This document shows positions 44,051 to 52,562 of a stretch of DNA of 64,000 bases, one piece after another. Numbering within the stretch: the stretch's first letter is position 1; each line of letters starts with the position of its first letter. Origin of the DNA: Desulfovibrio aminophilus DSM 12254 (GTDB taxonomy: Bacteria > Desulfobacterota > Desulfovibrionia > Desulfovibrionales > Desulfovibrionaceae); NCBI RefSeq assembly GCF_000422565.1, contig NZ_AUMA01000015.1, positions 62,001-126,000 of the forward strand, read 5' to 3'. The position numbers were made by a program, and so were the translations under genes. The notes beneath the pieces are model-generated. The model ran no database searches, was not told the DNA's origin, and worked only from the letters and a program-made list of their open reading frames with translations.

Positions 44051-45598
44051 ATGAGCGACTTCACCTCCAGCATCGGCCAGCCCAACGCCGTGTCCATCGT
44101 CTTCTTCTTTCTCTTCGTCTGCGCCACCCTGGTCATCACCTGGTTCGCGGCCAAGAAGAGCCGTTCGGCCTCGCAGTTCTACGCCGCGGGCCGCAGCGTC
44201 ACCGGCCTGCAGAACGGCCTGGCCCTGGCCGGGGACTACATGAGCGCGGCCTCCTTCCTGGGCATCGCCGGGCTCGTGGCCCTCAAGGGCTATGACGGCC
44301 TGATCTACTCCATCGGCTTCCTCGTCGGCTGGCCGATCATCATGTTCCTCATCGCCGAGCCCCTGCGCAACCTCGGCAAGTACACCTTCGCCGACGTGGT
44401 GGCCTACCGCCTGCGCCAGAAGCCCGTGCGCATCGCGGCCTCGGTGGGCTCGCTCATGACCGTGGCCTTCTACCTCATCGCCCAGATGGTGGGCTCCGGC
44501 TCCCTGGTCACGCTCATGTTCGGCCTGCCCTACGAGGCCGCCGTCATCTTCGTGGGCGCGGTGATGATCGCCTACGTGCTCTTCGGCGGCATGCTGGCCA
44601 CCACCTGGGTGCAGATCATCAAGGCCGTGCTGCTCATGGGCGGCGCCTCGGTCATCGTCTTCTTCGTGCTCTCCCGCTACGGCTTCGACCCCACGGCCCT
44701 GTTCAGCGCCGCCGCCGGAAAGTACGGCGACAAGGTGCTGGCCCCCGGCGGCCTCGTCTCCAACCCCTGGGACGCCCTCTCCCTGGGCATCGCCCTCATG
44801 TTCGGCACCGCCGGACTGCCGCACATCCTCATGCGCTTCTACACCGTGCCGGACGCCAAGGCCGCCCGCAAGTCGGTGTTCTACGCCACGGGCTTCATCT
44901 CCTACTTCTACATCCTGACCTTCATCATCGGCTTCGGGGCCATGTCCCTGGTGGGCCACGAGGTCATCACCCGCTTCGACAAGGGCGGCAACATGGCGGC
45001 CCTGCTCCTGGCCGAGGTCACCGGCGGCACCGTGTTCCTGGGCTTCATCGCGGCCGTGGCCTTCGCCACCATCCTGGCCGTGGTGGCCGGGCTGACCCTG
45101 GCCGGGGCCACGACCTTCTCCCACGACCTCTACGTGAACGTGTTCAAGCACGGCCAGGCCACCGAGCAGGAAGAGGTCAAGATGGCCAAGCGCGGCACGC
45201 TCTTCCTCGGCGTGCTGGCCGTGGGCCTGGGCATCGCCTTCAAGGGCCAGAACGTGGCCTTCATGGTCGGCCTGGCCTTCGCCATCGCGGCCAGCGCCAA
45301 CTTCCCGGCCCTGCTCATGAGCATTCTCTGGAAGCGCTTCAGCACCACCGGGGCCTGGGCCAGCATCGCCACCGGCTCGGTCCTGGCCGTGGGTCTGATC
45401 ATCCTCTCGCCCACGGTCTGGGTGGACGTGTTCGGCAACAAGGCCGCCCTGTTCCCCTGGAAGAACCCGGCGCTCATCTCGCTTCCGGCCGCCTTCATCG
45501 CGGGCTGGCTCGTGTCCCTGCTCTGCCCGGATCAGGAGGCCGAGGAGAAGTACGCCGAGCAGAAGGTGCGCAACTACCTCGCGGTGGGAGCTGAATGA
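44051..45598 (+). CDS. actP: Acetate/cation symporter
   Basis: 515 residues, solute:sodium symporter family, about 13 transmembrane helices. Landmarks: [35 protein letters not shown] near the N-terminus, [21 protein letters not shown], and [21 protein letters not shown]. It takes up acetate or a similar short carboxylate with Na+. It is flanked by DUF485 (1-nt gap) and by a DUF294 signalling protein (4-nt overlap), forming one operon. Confidence 0.93.
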   Translation: MSDFTSSIGQPNAVSIVFFFLFVCATLVITWFAAKKSRSASQFYAAGRSVTGLQNGLALAGDYMSAASFLGIAGLVALKGYDGLIYSIGFLVGWPIIMFLIAEPLRNLGKYTFADVVAYRLRQKPVRIAASVGSLMTVAFYLIAQMVGSGSLVTLMFGLPYEAAVIFVGAVMIAYVLFGGMLATTWVQIIKAVLLMGGASVIVFFVLSRYGFDPTALFSAAAGKYGDKVLAPGGLVSNPWDALSLGIALMFGTAGLPHILMRFYTVPDAKAARKSVFYATGFISYFYILTFIIGFGAMSLVGHEVITRFDKGGNMAALLLAEVTGGTVFLGFIAAVAFATILAVVAGLTLAGATTFSHDLYVNVFKHGQATEQEEVKMAKRGTLFLGVLAVGLGIAFKGQNVAFMVGLAFAIAASANFPALLMSILWKRFSTTGAWASIATGSVLAVGLIILSPTVWVDVFGNKAALFPWKNPALISLPAAFIAGWLVSLLCPDQEAEEKYAEQKVRNYLAVGAE

Positions 45599-47436
45599 AC
45601 CAGGCCGTCCAGGACTTCCTGGCGACCGTGCGGCCGTTCTCCGGCCTCCCCCGGCGCACGCTGGGGGAGGCCGCCAGGGCGGCCGGGGTGCGCCACCTGC
45701 CCGAGGGCGAGGCCCTGGAGCCCGCCGCCGAGGGTCTGGTGTGCGTGCTGCGCTCCGGGAGCCTGGAGCTGACCCTGGCCGGGGCGGTCGTGGACCTCCT
45801 GGCCCCGGGCGACTGCCTGGGCTTCGAAACCCTGCTCGACGACCCCCTGCCCGCCGTGCGGGCGGTGGCCCAGGAGGACGCGAGCCTCGTCTCCCTGCCC
45901 GCCGAGAGCTTCCGCGCGCTCCTGGCCGCTCCCGGCGTGGGGGCCCATTTCGCCCGTCGCCGGGACCGGCTGCGCCTGGCCTTCGAGGCCGCCTCCCGCG
46001 CCGCCCCGGCCGGGGCCGATCCCTTCCTGCGTCTGGCCGTGCGCGACATTCCCCTGGCTCCGCCACTCTTCGTGCCCCCGGGCACGCCCCTCTCCGAGGC
46101 CGCCCGGCGCATGGCCGAGGCCCGCGCCCCGGCCTGTCTCGTGGGCGATGTGGACCGGCCCCTGGGCATCGTCACCGAACGCGACGTGCTCACGGCCGCC
46201 GCCGGGGGCCGCGACCTCTCCGAGCCCGTCACCGGCTTCATGAGCGGAAGCCTGGCCACCGTGCGCGGCCACGAGCCCCTGTTCGAGGCCTTCTCGCGCA
46301 TGGTGGACCGGGGCATCCGCCGCCTCGTGCTCGTGGACGCCGAGGGTCGCGTCCTGGGGCTGGTGGGCGAACGCGACCTGCTTTCGGCCCGGGGAGAGAA
46401 TCCCCTGAGCCTCAAGCGCGAGGCCGCCTCGGCCGAAAGCGTGGAGGCCCTGGGCCGGACCTTCGCCCGGCTCCAGCGTCTGGCCCTGCGGACCATCGCC
46501 GAGGGCATCGGGGCCGAGAACGTGGGCCGCCTCATGGGCGAAATCCACGACGCCCTCCTGGTCCGCGCCGCCGCCCTCGTCCGCGAACGGCTCGACGTTC
46601 TGCCGCCCCTGGCCGTGGCCGTGCTCGGCAGCGAGGGCCGCATGGAGCAGTTCCTGGCCACGGACCAGGACAATTGCATGATCCTGGCCGACGGCCTGGA
46701 CCCGGACCAGGAGGCCCGCTGCGCCGAATTCGCGTCCCGGCTCCTGGCCGCCCTGGCCGACATCGGCCTGCCTCCCTGCCCGGGCAGGGTCATGGCCGAC
46801 AACCCGGACTGGCGGCGCGGCCTCACCGCCTGGATGAACGACGTGGACGAGATGATCCTGGCCGCCGACGGCCCGGCCGTGCTCCGCCTCTCGCTCCTGG
46901 CCGACCTGCGCCACGTCCACGGCGAGGAGAGCCACACCGCCCGCCTGCGTGAATACCTCCTCAAGCGCGTGCGCCAGGCCCCGGTGATCCTCAAGTACAT
47001 GGCCCGCGAGGCCCTGCGCTTCACCCCGCCCCTGGGGTTTCTCGGCAACTTCGTCACCGAGCGCTCCGGTCCGGCCAAGGGCGCCCTGGACATCAAGCGC
47101 GGCGGCGTGTTCCCCGTGACCCAGGGCGCGCGCGCCCTGGCCCTGGACCTGGGCGTGGCCGCCACCAACACCCAGGACCGCCTGCGCGCCGTGGCCGCCG
47201 CCGGGGTCTTCGAGGCCGAGTTCTCCGCCGCCCTGGGCCAGGCGTTCTCCTTTCTCCAGACCTTGCGCGCCCGGGCCCAGGCCGAGGCCGTGTCCCAGGG
47301 CCTGCCCCCGGACAACCTCGTCCATCCCGGACGCCTCTCCTCCCTCGACCGCGACCGCCTCAAGGACTGCCTCAAGCTCGTGGCCGAGTTCCAGTCCCTC
47401 CTGCATAGCCGCTACGGCCTCAGGCTCATGAGCTAG
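45595..47436 (+). CDS. cNMP-binding/CBS/DUF294 nucleotidyltransferase-like protein
   Basis: 613 residues. A cyclic-nucleotide-binding-like domain (about 1-130; [13 protein letters not shown]), a CBS pair (about 155-270; [18 protein letters not shown] and [21 protein letters not shown]), and a DUF294 nucleotidyltransferase region with [19 protein letters not shown], which has the G-S-x-G-R-x-E ... T-D-x-D metal-binding pattern of PII-uridylyltransferase-like enzymes. A helical DUF294 C-domain follows. The start overlaps the actP stop (ATGA). It probably senses nucleotides and modifies or controls acetate uptake or carbon flow. Confidence 0.9.
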   Translation: MNQAVQDFLATVRPFSGLPRRTLGEAARAAGVRHLPEGEALEPAAEGLVCVLRSGSLELTLAGAVVDLLAPGDCLGFETLLDDPLPAVRAVAQEDASLVSLPAESFRALLAAPGVGAHFARRRDRLRLAFEAASRAAPAGADPFLRLAVRDIPLAPPLFVPPGTPLSEAARRMAEARAPACLVGDVDRPLGIVTERDVLTAAAGGRDLSEPVTGFMSGSLATVRGHEPLFEAFSRMVDRGIRRLVLVDAEGRVLGLVGERDLLSARGENPLSLKREAASAESVEALGRTFARLQRLALRTIAEGIGAENVGRLMGEIHDALLVRAAALVRERLDVLPPLAVAVLGSEGRMEQFLATDQDNCMILADGLDPDQEARCAEFASRLLAALADIGLPPCPGRVMADNPDWRRGLTAWMNDVDEMILAADGPAVLRLSLLADLRHVHGEESHTARLREYLLKRVRQAPVILKYMAREALRFTPPLGFLGNFVTERSGPAKGALDIKRGGVFPVTQGARALALDLGVAATNTQDRLRAVAAAGVFEAEFSAALGQAFSFLQTLRARAQAEAVSQGLPPDNLVHPGRLSSLDRDRLKDCLKLVAEFQSLLHSRYGLRLMS

Positions 47437-47538
47437 ACGGTTTGGGAACCCAATGGCTGTGAGTAAGTTAATTAGAAAAAATATTAGGAGAATTTACTGG
47501 GGTAAAAGCTCTGAGTTTTGCTTCAGCAGCTTATTGTT

Positions 47539-48291
47539 TTAGGTTGGATTTGCGTCATTATGTTTTAGTATTATTGGATTATCATGGCGAGTGATGAAGA
47601 TGATAGCTGTAGGAAAATGGAGATTGTCTCCGACTCCGCCTTCCAGTATACGGATTTCGCGAGCACCAAATAATAAGAACCCATGCTCCTCAATGTTATT
47701 TAACAATTCCCCTATTCTGAATTTTGCTTTTACTTTCTCTCCAGATTCAAGAAAACCGGATAAATCAACGTAATCTTGCAATTCTTGTAAAAAATCAGCG
47801 ATCATCTCTACTTCAAATTCAGATTTTAGATCGTCGTGTTGAAATTCATAGCAATAAGCTCCATCTATTATATTATATAATGAAGATCCGTTATCTATTC
47901 TGGCAAGAAATTTTGGTATATTTTCTTTTATTCTTATTACGCGTAATTGTTTCTTCTGTCGTTTAGCAAGGTTTGATGAAACCCACTCTTCGTGGTCAGA
48001 TTTAATTTTTTTTAATTTTTCTACAGTATACGTCTCTTGTTGATCATCGATTAATTTGTGATGTATGCGGCATAAAAGTATTAAATTTTTTTGATCGTCA
48101 ATTGATTCATTTAAAAAAGATGTAGAATACCTTGGTCCGTTCGCTTTAGAAGAAATAATATGGCACTCTTCACCAATTATAGACTCATCATCGCAACCTG
48201 TGGCATCAATAATAAGAGCGCGTCGACATATTGCGCAACGACTTCCTGAGCGTCCCCAAAGTATTTTTCGTGTTTTATCAGAAATAGCCAT
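47539..48291 (-). CDS. HNH endonuclease-like protein in an AT-rich island
   Basis: 250 residues. N-terminal zinc/HNH nuclease: CAICRRALII, then EECHIISSKANGPRYS, then NLILLCRIHHKLIDDQ, giving two Cys-x2-Cys-type ligands and the H-N-H residues. A connecting helix and a C-terminal alpha/beta domain of unknown type follow (VIRIKENIPKFLARIDNG ... HGFLLFGAREIRILEGG). Base composition is far more AT-rich than any neighbour, and codons such as ATA, AGA and TTA are common, so it was almost certainly acquired. GAGAGGATCC precedes the ATG. No methyltransferase or integrase is adjacent. It may be a solitary defence gene. Confidence 0.82.
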   Translation of the reverse strand: MAISDKTRKILWGRSGSRCAICRRALIIDATGCDDESIIGEECHIISSKANGPRYSTSFLNESIDDQKNLILLCRIHHKLIDDQQETYTVEKLKKIKSDHEEWVSSNLAKRQKKQLRVIRIKENIPKFLARIDNGSSLYNIIDGAYCYEFQHDDLKSEFEVEMIADFLQELQDYVDLSGFLESGEKVKAKFRIGELLNNIEEHGFLLFGAREIRILEGGVGDNLHFPTAIIFITRHDNPIILKHNDANPT

Positions 48292-48570
48292 ATGGATCCT
48301 CTCAATTTTTAACTTATAACTAACTGCTCACCTCTAGTCTACGCTTTGATGGTGAAAGAGCGATAGCCCTGTGAACTCCACCCTCTCTCATCAAGAAAGA
48401 AACAAAGAAAAGCTTTGCGTCCGGGGGGCGGCGAACTATGAGGGCAGTTTCGGGAGAACGGGATCGTAACCATTTTGCGGGGCAAGGGATTCCTTCTTGG
48501 CGTGGCGGCCGTCGTGATCCCCGGGCTGGCGGCTCCTGGCTCCCAAGGCGCACTCCCGCTAGGTCCGACC
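48292..48570. other. Right flank of the AT-rich island
   Basis: AT-rich up to about 48420, then normal high-GC sequence. No gene is supported. The promoter of the HNH gene must lie here, but no pair of boxes stands out. Confidence 0.35.
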
Positions 48571-48616
48571 GTGGCGCGGATTCTCCCGGGGCTCCGCCCG
48601 GGAGAATCCGCGCCAC
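48571..48616. repeat. 20-bp perfect inverted repeat, 6-nt loop
   Basis: Arms 48571-48590 and 48597-48616, loop GCTCCG. 15 of 20 arm positions match the arms of the inverted repeat at 56757-56805. It lies 7 nt from a family-1 core. Confidence 0.85.
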
Positions 48617-48623
48617 TATCGCC

Positions 48624-48659
48624 GGGTCCAGGGGCCGCTGGCCCCTGGCCGCCGGAGGC
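48624..48659 (-). repeat. Family-1 gene-end repeat after the PAS MCP gene (short form)
   Basis: From the stop codon: GCCTCCGGCGG then CCAGGGGCCAGCGGCCCCTGG and ACCC; the middle hairpin of the full copies is absent. Its first base is also the last base of the MCP stop codon. Confidence 0.8.
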
Positions 48660-50206
48660 TATTTCTTTCCGAAGCTGTCCGAGAGGGTCAGCAGTTGGTG
48701 CGAGAGTTGGGCCAGTTCGCGGGTGGCGGAAGCGGTCTGCTCGGCGGCCTCCTCGGCGTCGCGGGCCACCTGGGCGATGTCGTCCACGCTGCGGTTGATC
48801 TCCTCGGCGGCGGCGGACTGCTCCTCGGCGGCGGTGGCGATCTGGGCCACGCGGGAGGTCATGTCCTCGATGCGCCGGGTGACTTCGGTGATGGCGCTTC
48901 CGGCCTCGTTGGAGAGCGTGGTGCTCTCGCTCACCTGGGTTTCGGTCTCGTTCATGGAGTCCAGGGCGTGGCGGGAGCCGGTCTGGATCTTTTTGATCGC
49001 GTCCTCGACCTCCTTGGTGGCGGCCATGGTCTTTTCGGCCAGCTTGCGGACCTCGTCGGCCACGACCGCGAAGCCGCGTCCGGCCTCTCCCGCGCGGGCG
49101 GCCTCGATGGCCGCGTTGAGGGCCAGGAGGTTGGTCTGGTCCGCGATTTCGTTGATCACGCCGATGATCCGGCCGATCTCGGCGGACTGGTCCTGGAGCT
49201 GGGTGAGCACGCCGGAGAGCTTCTGGGCCGATTCGGCCACGCGGTTGATGCCGCCGACGGCCCGGGACACGAGTCCGCCGCCCTGGGTGGCGGAGTCGCT
49301 GGCCTCGGCGGCGGCCTGGGAGGTCTGTCCGGCGTTCTGGGCCACTTCCATGACCGTGGCGCGCATCTCCTCCATGGCCGTGGCCACGGAGTCGGTCTGC
49401 TGCTTCTGGTGCTGCGCGCCCTTGGCCTGTTCCTCGGCCGAGGCGGAAAGCTCCTCGGCGGCGGAGGCCGCGCGCTGGGCCAGCAGGTTGATCTCCCGGC
49501 CCAGGGCCAGCATCTGGGCCTCGTTGGCCTCGATCTGCTTCTGCTGTTCCTTGATGAGCGTCATGTCCACCAGGGAAACCACGCAGCCGATGACCGCGTC
49601 ATGGCCGTCGCGGATGCAGTCGGCATAGAGGAACACGGGCAGGGAACGGCCGTCCCAGAGGGTCAGCACCCGTTCTTCGGCCAGCTTGGTCCCTCGGGCC
49701 ATGACCTCGGCGGCGAAAAAGCCGCTGTCCGAGCCGGTGAAGGCCAGGCCGACGCTCCTGTTGACCACGTCCTTTTCGGACTTTTTGAGCAGGTCGGAGA
49801 GGGTCCGGCTGGCGTGGGTGATGACGCCCTTGGCGTTGGCCAGGAAGAACGGGTTGCCGATGCCGACCACCGCGCCCCGGTAATATTCCCGGCGTTCGAT
49901 GTTGTAGGCGAAGAGGTCGCCCGCGAGAGCCGGGACTTCTCCCCAACGGCCCCATTGGAGGCACTGCTCCTTGAGGGTCAGGTCACGGCGGTTCGTGTCC
50001 ATGTGCGCCAGGGCGGCGGCGAAGCCCTTGGCCGGGCCCGCCAGCCGGGCCGCCAGGAGGACGGCCGCCGCGAGGCCCAGGATCGGCACGGCCAGGGTCG
50101 CGGCGAGGTTGCCGAGGAAGGCCGCGGCGGCGAAGAGGATCGAGAGGCCGACTCCGAGGATCAGGACGGCGGCCGAGGGCGAAAGGGTCTTCTTGGACGG
50201 GATCAT
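48659..50206 (-). CDS. Methyl-accepting chemotaxis protein with a cytoplasmic PAS domain
   Basis: About 515 residues. Two close membrane helices at the N-terminus ([37 protein letters not shown]) leave no periplasmic sensor. A PAS domain follows ([31 protein letters not shown] ... [15 protein letters not shown]). Then the coiled coil with signalling tip [20 protein letters not shown]. It should sense redox or a cytoplasmic ligand. Start chosen at MIPSKK because AAAGG is 9 nt before it; an ATG three codons earlier directly abuts that site. Confidence 0.93.
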   Translation of the reverse strand: MIPSKKTLSPSAAVLILGVGLSILFAAAAFLGNLAATLAVPILGLAAAVLLAARLAGPAKGFAAALAHMDTNRRDLTLKEQCLQWGRWGEVPALAGDLFAYNIERREYYRGAVVGIGNPFFLANAKGVITHASRTLSDLLKKSEKDVVNRSVGLAFTGSDSGFFAAEVMARGTKLAEERVLTLWDGRSLPVFLYADCIRDGHDAVIGCVVSLVDMTLIKEQQKQIEANEAQMLALGREINLLAQRAASAAEELSASAEEQAKGAQHQKQQTDSVATAMEEMRATVMEVAQNAGQTSQAAAEASDSATQGGGLVSRAVGGINRVAESAQKLSGVLTQLQDQSAEIGRIIGVINEIADQTNLLALNAAIEAARAGEAGRGFAVVADEVRKLAEKTMAATKEVEDAIKKIQTGSRHALDSMNETETQVSESTTLSNEAGSAITEVTRRIEDMTSRVAQIATAAEEQSAAAEEINRSVDDIAQVARDAEEAAEQTASATRELAQLSHQLLTLSDSFGKK

Positions 50207-50445
50207 GGGCGGCATCCTTTCATGACGGCGGCCGGGGGGCCGCGCCGGTCGGCGGTTTGACGAGAACAGCCTGTGGACGCTTCTGCGGCCCCACGAAAAC
50301 AGCGATGGGACTGTTCGTCAAGTGAAATTTCGCACAAGCCGCGGGACGGGACCGGGAAGGCCCGGGCGTTGGGCGTTTCGGGTGCGGCGTTTACGGCCGT
50401 GAGGTTTTATGCGAGAAACGCGCAAACGCCTTTTCGGGAGCAAGC

Positions 50446-51669
50446 ATGAGTGAAATCATCCTCATCCACGTCACCGGCGAGGACCGGCCCGGCATCACCG
50501 CCTCCCTGACCGGAGTGCTGGCGGAATACGGCGTGGAGATCCTGGACGTGGGCCAGATCGTCATCCACAATTTCATGACCCTGGGCATCCTGATCCACAT
50601 CCCGGCCCAGGCCGAGAGCGCGCCGATCCTCAAGGACGTGCTCTTCAAGGCCCATGAGCTGGGGGTCGAACTCAAGCTCCATCCGCTGTCGCCGCGGCGC
50701 TACGAGGCCTGGGTGCGCACCCAGGGCAAGGCCCGGCACATCGTGACCCTCATCGCCCGGCGGGTGAACGCGGCCCAGATCGAGCGCATCAGCAAGGCCC
50801 TGGCCGACGACGGCCTGAACATCGACCGCATCACCCGCCTTTCGGGACGCATCCCGCTTTCCGGCGGCAAGGCCCCGCGCATGTCCTGCGTGGAGTTCTC
50901 GGTGCGCGGCACGCCCCACGACCCGGTCGGGCTGCGGCGCAAGTTCGTGGACGCGGCCCAGGAACTGGGCGTGGACATCGCCCTGCAGGAGGACAACGTC
51001 TTCCGCCGCAACCGTCGGTTGGTGGCCTTCGACATGGACTCCACCCTGGTCCGGGCGGAGGTCATCGACGAACTGGCCAAGCGTGCCGGGGTGGGCCACA
51101 AGGTGGCGGCCATCACCGAGCGGGCCATGCGCGGCGAACTGGACTTCAAGGAGAGCCTGCGGGCCCGGCTGGCGCTGCTCAAGGGCCTGCCCGAATCCGT
51201 GCTGGCCGAGGTCGCCGAGACCCTGCCGCTCACCGAGGGCGCGCAGCGGCTCGTGGCCACGCTCAAGCGCGTGGGCTACAAGACCGCCATCCTCTCCGGC
51301 GGCTTCACCTATTTCGGCGAGAAGCTGGCCGAGAAGCTCGGCATCGACCACGTCTTCGCCAACGAGCTGGAGATCAAGGACGGCGCGCTCACCGGCAAGG
51401 TGGTCGGGTCCATCGTGGACGGGGCCAAGAAGGCCCAGCTGCTCAAGCGCATCGCCAAGAAGGAGAAGATCAGCCTGCAGCAGGTGATCGCCGTGGGCGA
51501 CGGGGCCAACGACCTGCCCATGCTCGGGCTGGCGGGCCTGGGCATCGCCTTCCACGCCAAGCCCAAGGTCAAGCAGGGCGCGCGGCAATCCATCTCGACC
51601 CTGGGCCTGGACTCGATCCTGTTCCTCATCGGTTTCCGCGAGCGCGAGGCCGTGCGCGAGGAGGCCTGA
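50446..51669 (+). CDS. serB: Phosphoserine phosphatase with N-terminal ACT domains
   Basis: 407 residues. Residues 1-85 and about 88-175 look like two ACT domains (ILIHVTGEDRPGITASLTGVLAEYG; IVTLIARRVNAAQIERI). The HAD phosphatase follows: motif I VAFDMDSTLVRAEVIDELA, motif II ILSGGF, motif III with Lys before GDGANDLPML. It hydrolyses O-phosphoserine in serine synthesis, and the ACT part suggests feedback by serine. The ATG follows GGGAGC. It is encoded alone. Confidence 0.94.
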   Translation: MSEIILIHVTGEDRPGITASLTGVLAEYGVEILDVGQIVIHNFMTLGILIHIPAQAESAPILKDVLFKAHELGVELKLHPLSPRRYEAWVRTQGKARHIVTLIARRVNAAQIERISKALADDGLNIDRITRLSGRIPLSGGKAPRMSCVEFSVRGTPHDPVGLRRKFVDAAQELGVDIALQEDNVFRRNRRLVAFDMDSTLVRAEVIDELAKRAGVGHKVAAITERAMRGELDFKESLRARLALLKGLPESVLAEVAETLPLTEGAQRLVATLKRVGYKTAILSGGFTYFGEKLAEKLGIDHVFANELEIKDGALTGKVVGSIVDGAKKAQLLKRIAKKEKISLQQVIAVGDGANDLPMLGLAGLGIAFHAKPKVKQGARQSISTLGLDSILFLIGFREREAVREEA

Positions 51670-51745
51670 CCGGGCAGCGGGCAAAAAGCGTCCGGCGTGC
51701 GCAGAATTTGCCCTCCCCGTCTCGCCGGAATCCCTATCGTTTTAC

Positions 51746-51773
51746 TTGATTTTCTTCTTCGGTCATGTATAGG
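51746..51773 (+). promoter_or_regulatory. Promoter of a candidate small RNA
   Basis: TTGATT (51746-51751), 16-nt spacer, TATAGG (51768-51773), in a locally AT-rich patch after serB. Confidence 0.45.
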
Positions 51774-51779
51774 TTCAAC

Positions 51780-51878
51780 GCGGAGCCGGTCGGAAGGCCG
51801 GTTCCTGGGCCGCACCCGGCCCATCCCCCCCGTCCCCGCCGGAATACCCCCCGAACCGTTCCGGCGGGGCATTTTATT
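51780..51878 (+). ncRNA. Candidate small RNA of about 100 nt
   Basis: The promoter-like pair at 51746-51773 is followed by a GC-rich stretch without a coding frame. That stretch has a small stem CCGGTC/GGCCGG capped by GGAA (51786-51801). It ends in a terminator-like hairpin CCCCGCCGGAA/TTCCGGCGGGG (51834-51844 with 51859-51869) and then CATTTTATT. It lacks the conserved SRP RNA loop sequence despite the GGAA tetraloop. Could instead be a leader of the lipoprotein gene at 52042. Confidence 0.4.
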
Positions 51879-52041
51879 CTCCCGCCGCCCGGGCTCCCAG
51901 GCCTCTTGCGCCTCCCAGAGGATCAGGTACAATGGCGTCAGTCGTACTGGCATGCGCTTTGCTTGAGAAAGGCATTTGCGAAATCGACGTAACACCCCAG
52001 GATGTCCCGTCGTCCGAGGGGATGAGCAAGGAGGCACCGGC

Positions 52042-52488
52042 ATGAGGAAAGGCATTCTCCTGATGGTCCTGATCCTGGCCCTGGTGGCGGGCGGCTGCGC
52101 CAACAAGGCCCAGACCGGCGCGGCCGGCGGCGCCCTCGGCGGCGCGGCCATCGGCGCGCTGCTTTCCGGCAACAAGGTCCAGGGCGCGGCCATCGGCGCG
52201 GGCGTCGGCATGCTGCTCGGCTACATCGTGGGCAACGAGTGGGACAAGTCCGACAACCAGAAGCTGAACCACACCCTGGAAAACCAGCCCTCGGGCCAGA
52301 CCAGCAGCTGGAAGAACCCGGACACCGGCCGCTACTACGCCGCCACCCCGGAACCGGCCTACACCGGCGCGGACAACCGCACCTACCGCGACGTCTACAT
52401 CGAGACCACGGACGCCGACGGCAAGCCGCAGAAGGTCAAGGCCAAGGCCTACCGCAACCCGGACGGCACCTGGCAGATGGTCCAGTAG
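52042..52488 (+). CDS. Glycine-zipper lipoprotein
   Basis: 148 residues. Lipobox ALVAGGC near residue 19. A glycine-zipper segment follows (GAAGGALGGAAIGALLSGNKVQGAAIGAGVGMLLGYIVG), typical of SlyB/OsmB-like outer-membrane lipoproteins. The rest is polar with Tyr-rich strands (TGRYYAATPEPAYTGADNRTYRDVYIETTDADG). ATG after AAGGAGGCACCGG. It is monocistronic with its own terminator. Probably an envelope-integrity protein. Confidence 0.88.
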   Translation: MRKGILLMVLILALVAGGCANKAQTGAAGGALGGAAIGALLSGNKVQGAAIGAGVGMLLGYIVGNEWDKSDNQKLNHTLENQPSGQTSSWKNPDTGRYYAATPEPAYTGADNRTYRDVYIETTDADGKPQKVKAKAYRNPDGTWQMVQ

Positions 52489-52506
52489 CTTTTCCCGGCC
52501 ACGCGG

Positions 52507-52544
52507 AAGGGCGGCCTCCCTGGTGGGATGGCCGCCCTTTTTTT
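52507..52544. terminator. Terminator between the lipoprotein and the carbamoyltransferase gene
   Basis: AAGGGCGGCC pairs with GGCCGCCCTT, followed by a T run. On the minus strand the same stem is followed by only two A-to-T positions, so it serves mainly the plus-strand gene. Confidence 0.85.
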
Positions 52545-52562
52545 ATCGCCGCGGGGCGGGGA

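Noticed and set aside
51780-51830. SRP (4.5S) RNA, because of a GGAA-capped stem
   Set aside because: The conserved AGCAG-type asymmetric loop next to the tetraloop is missing.
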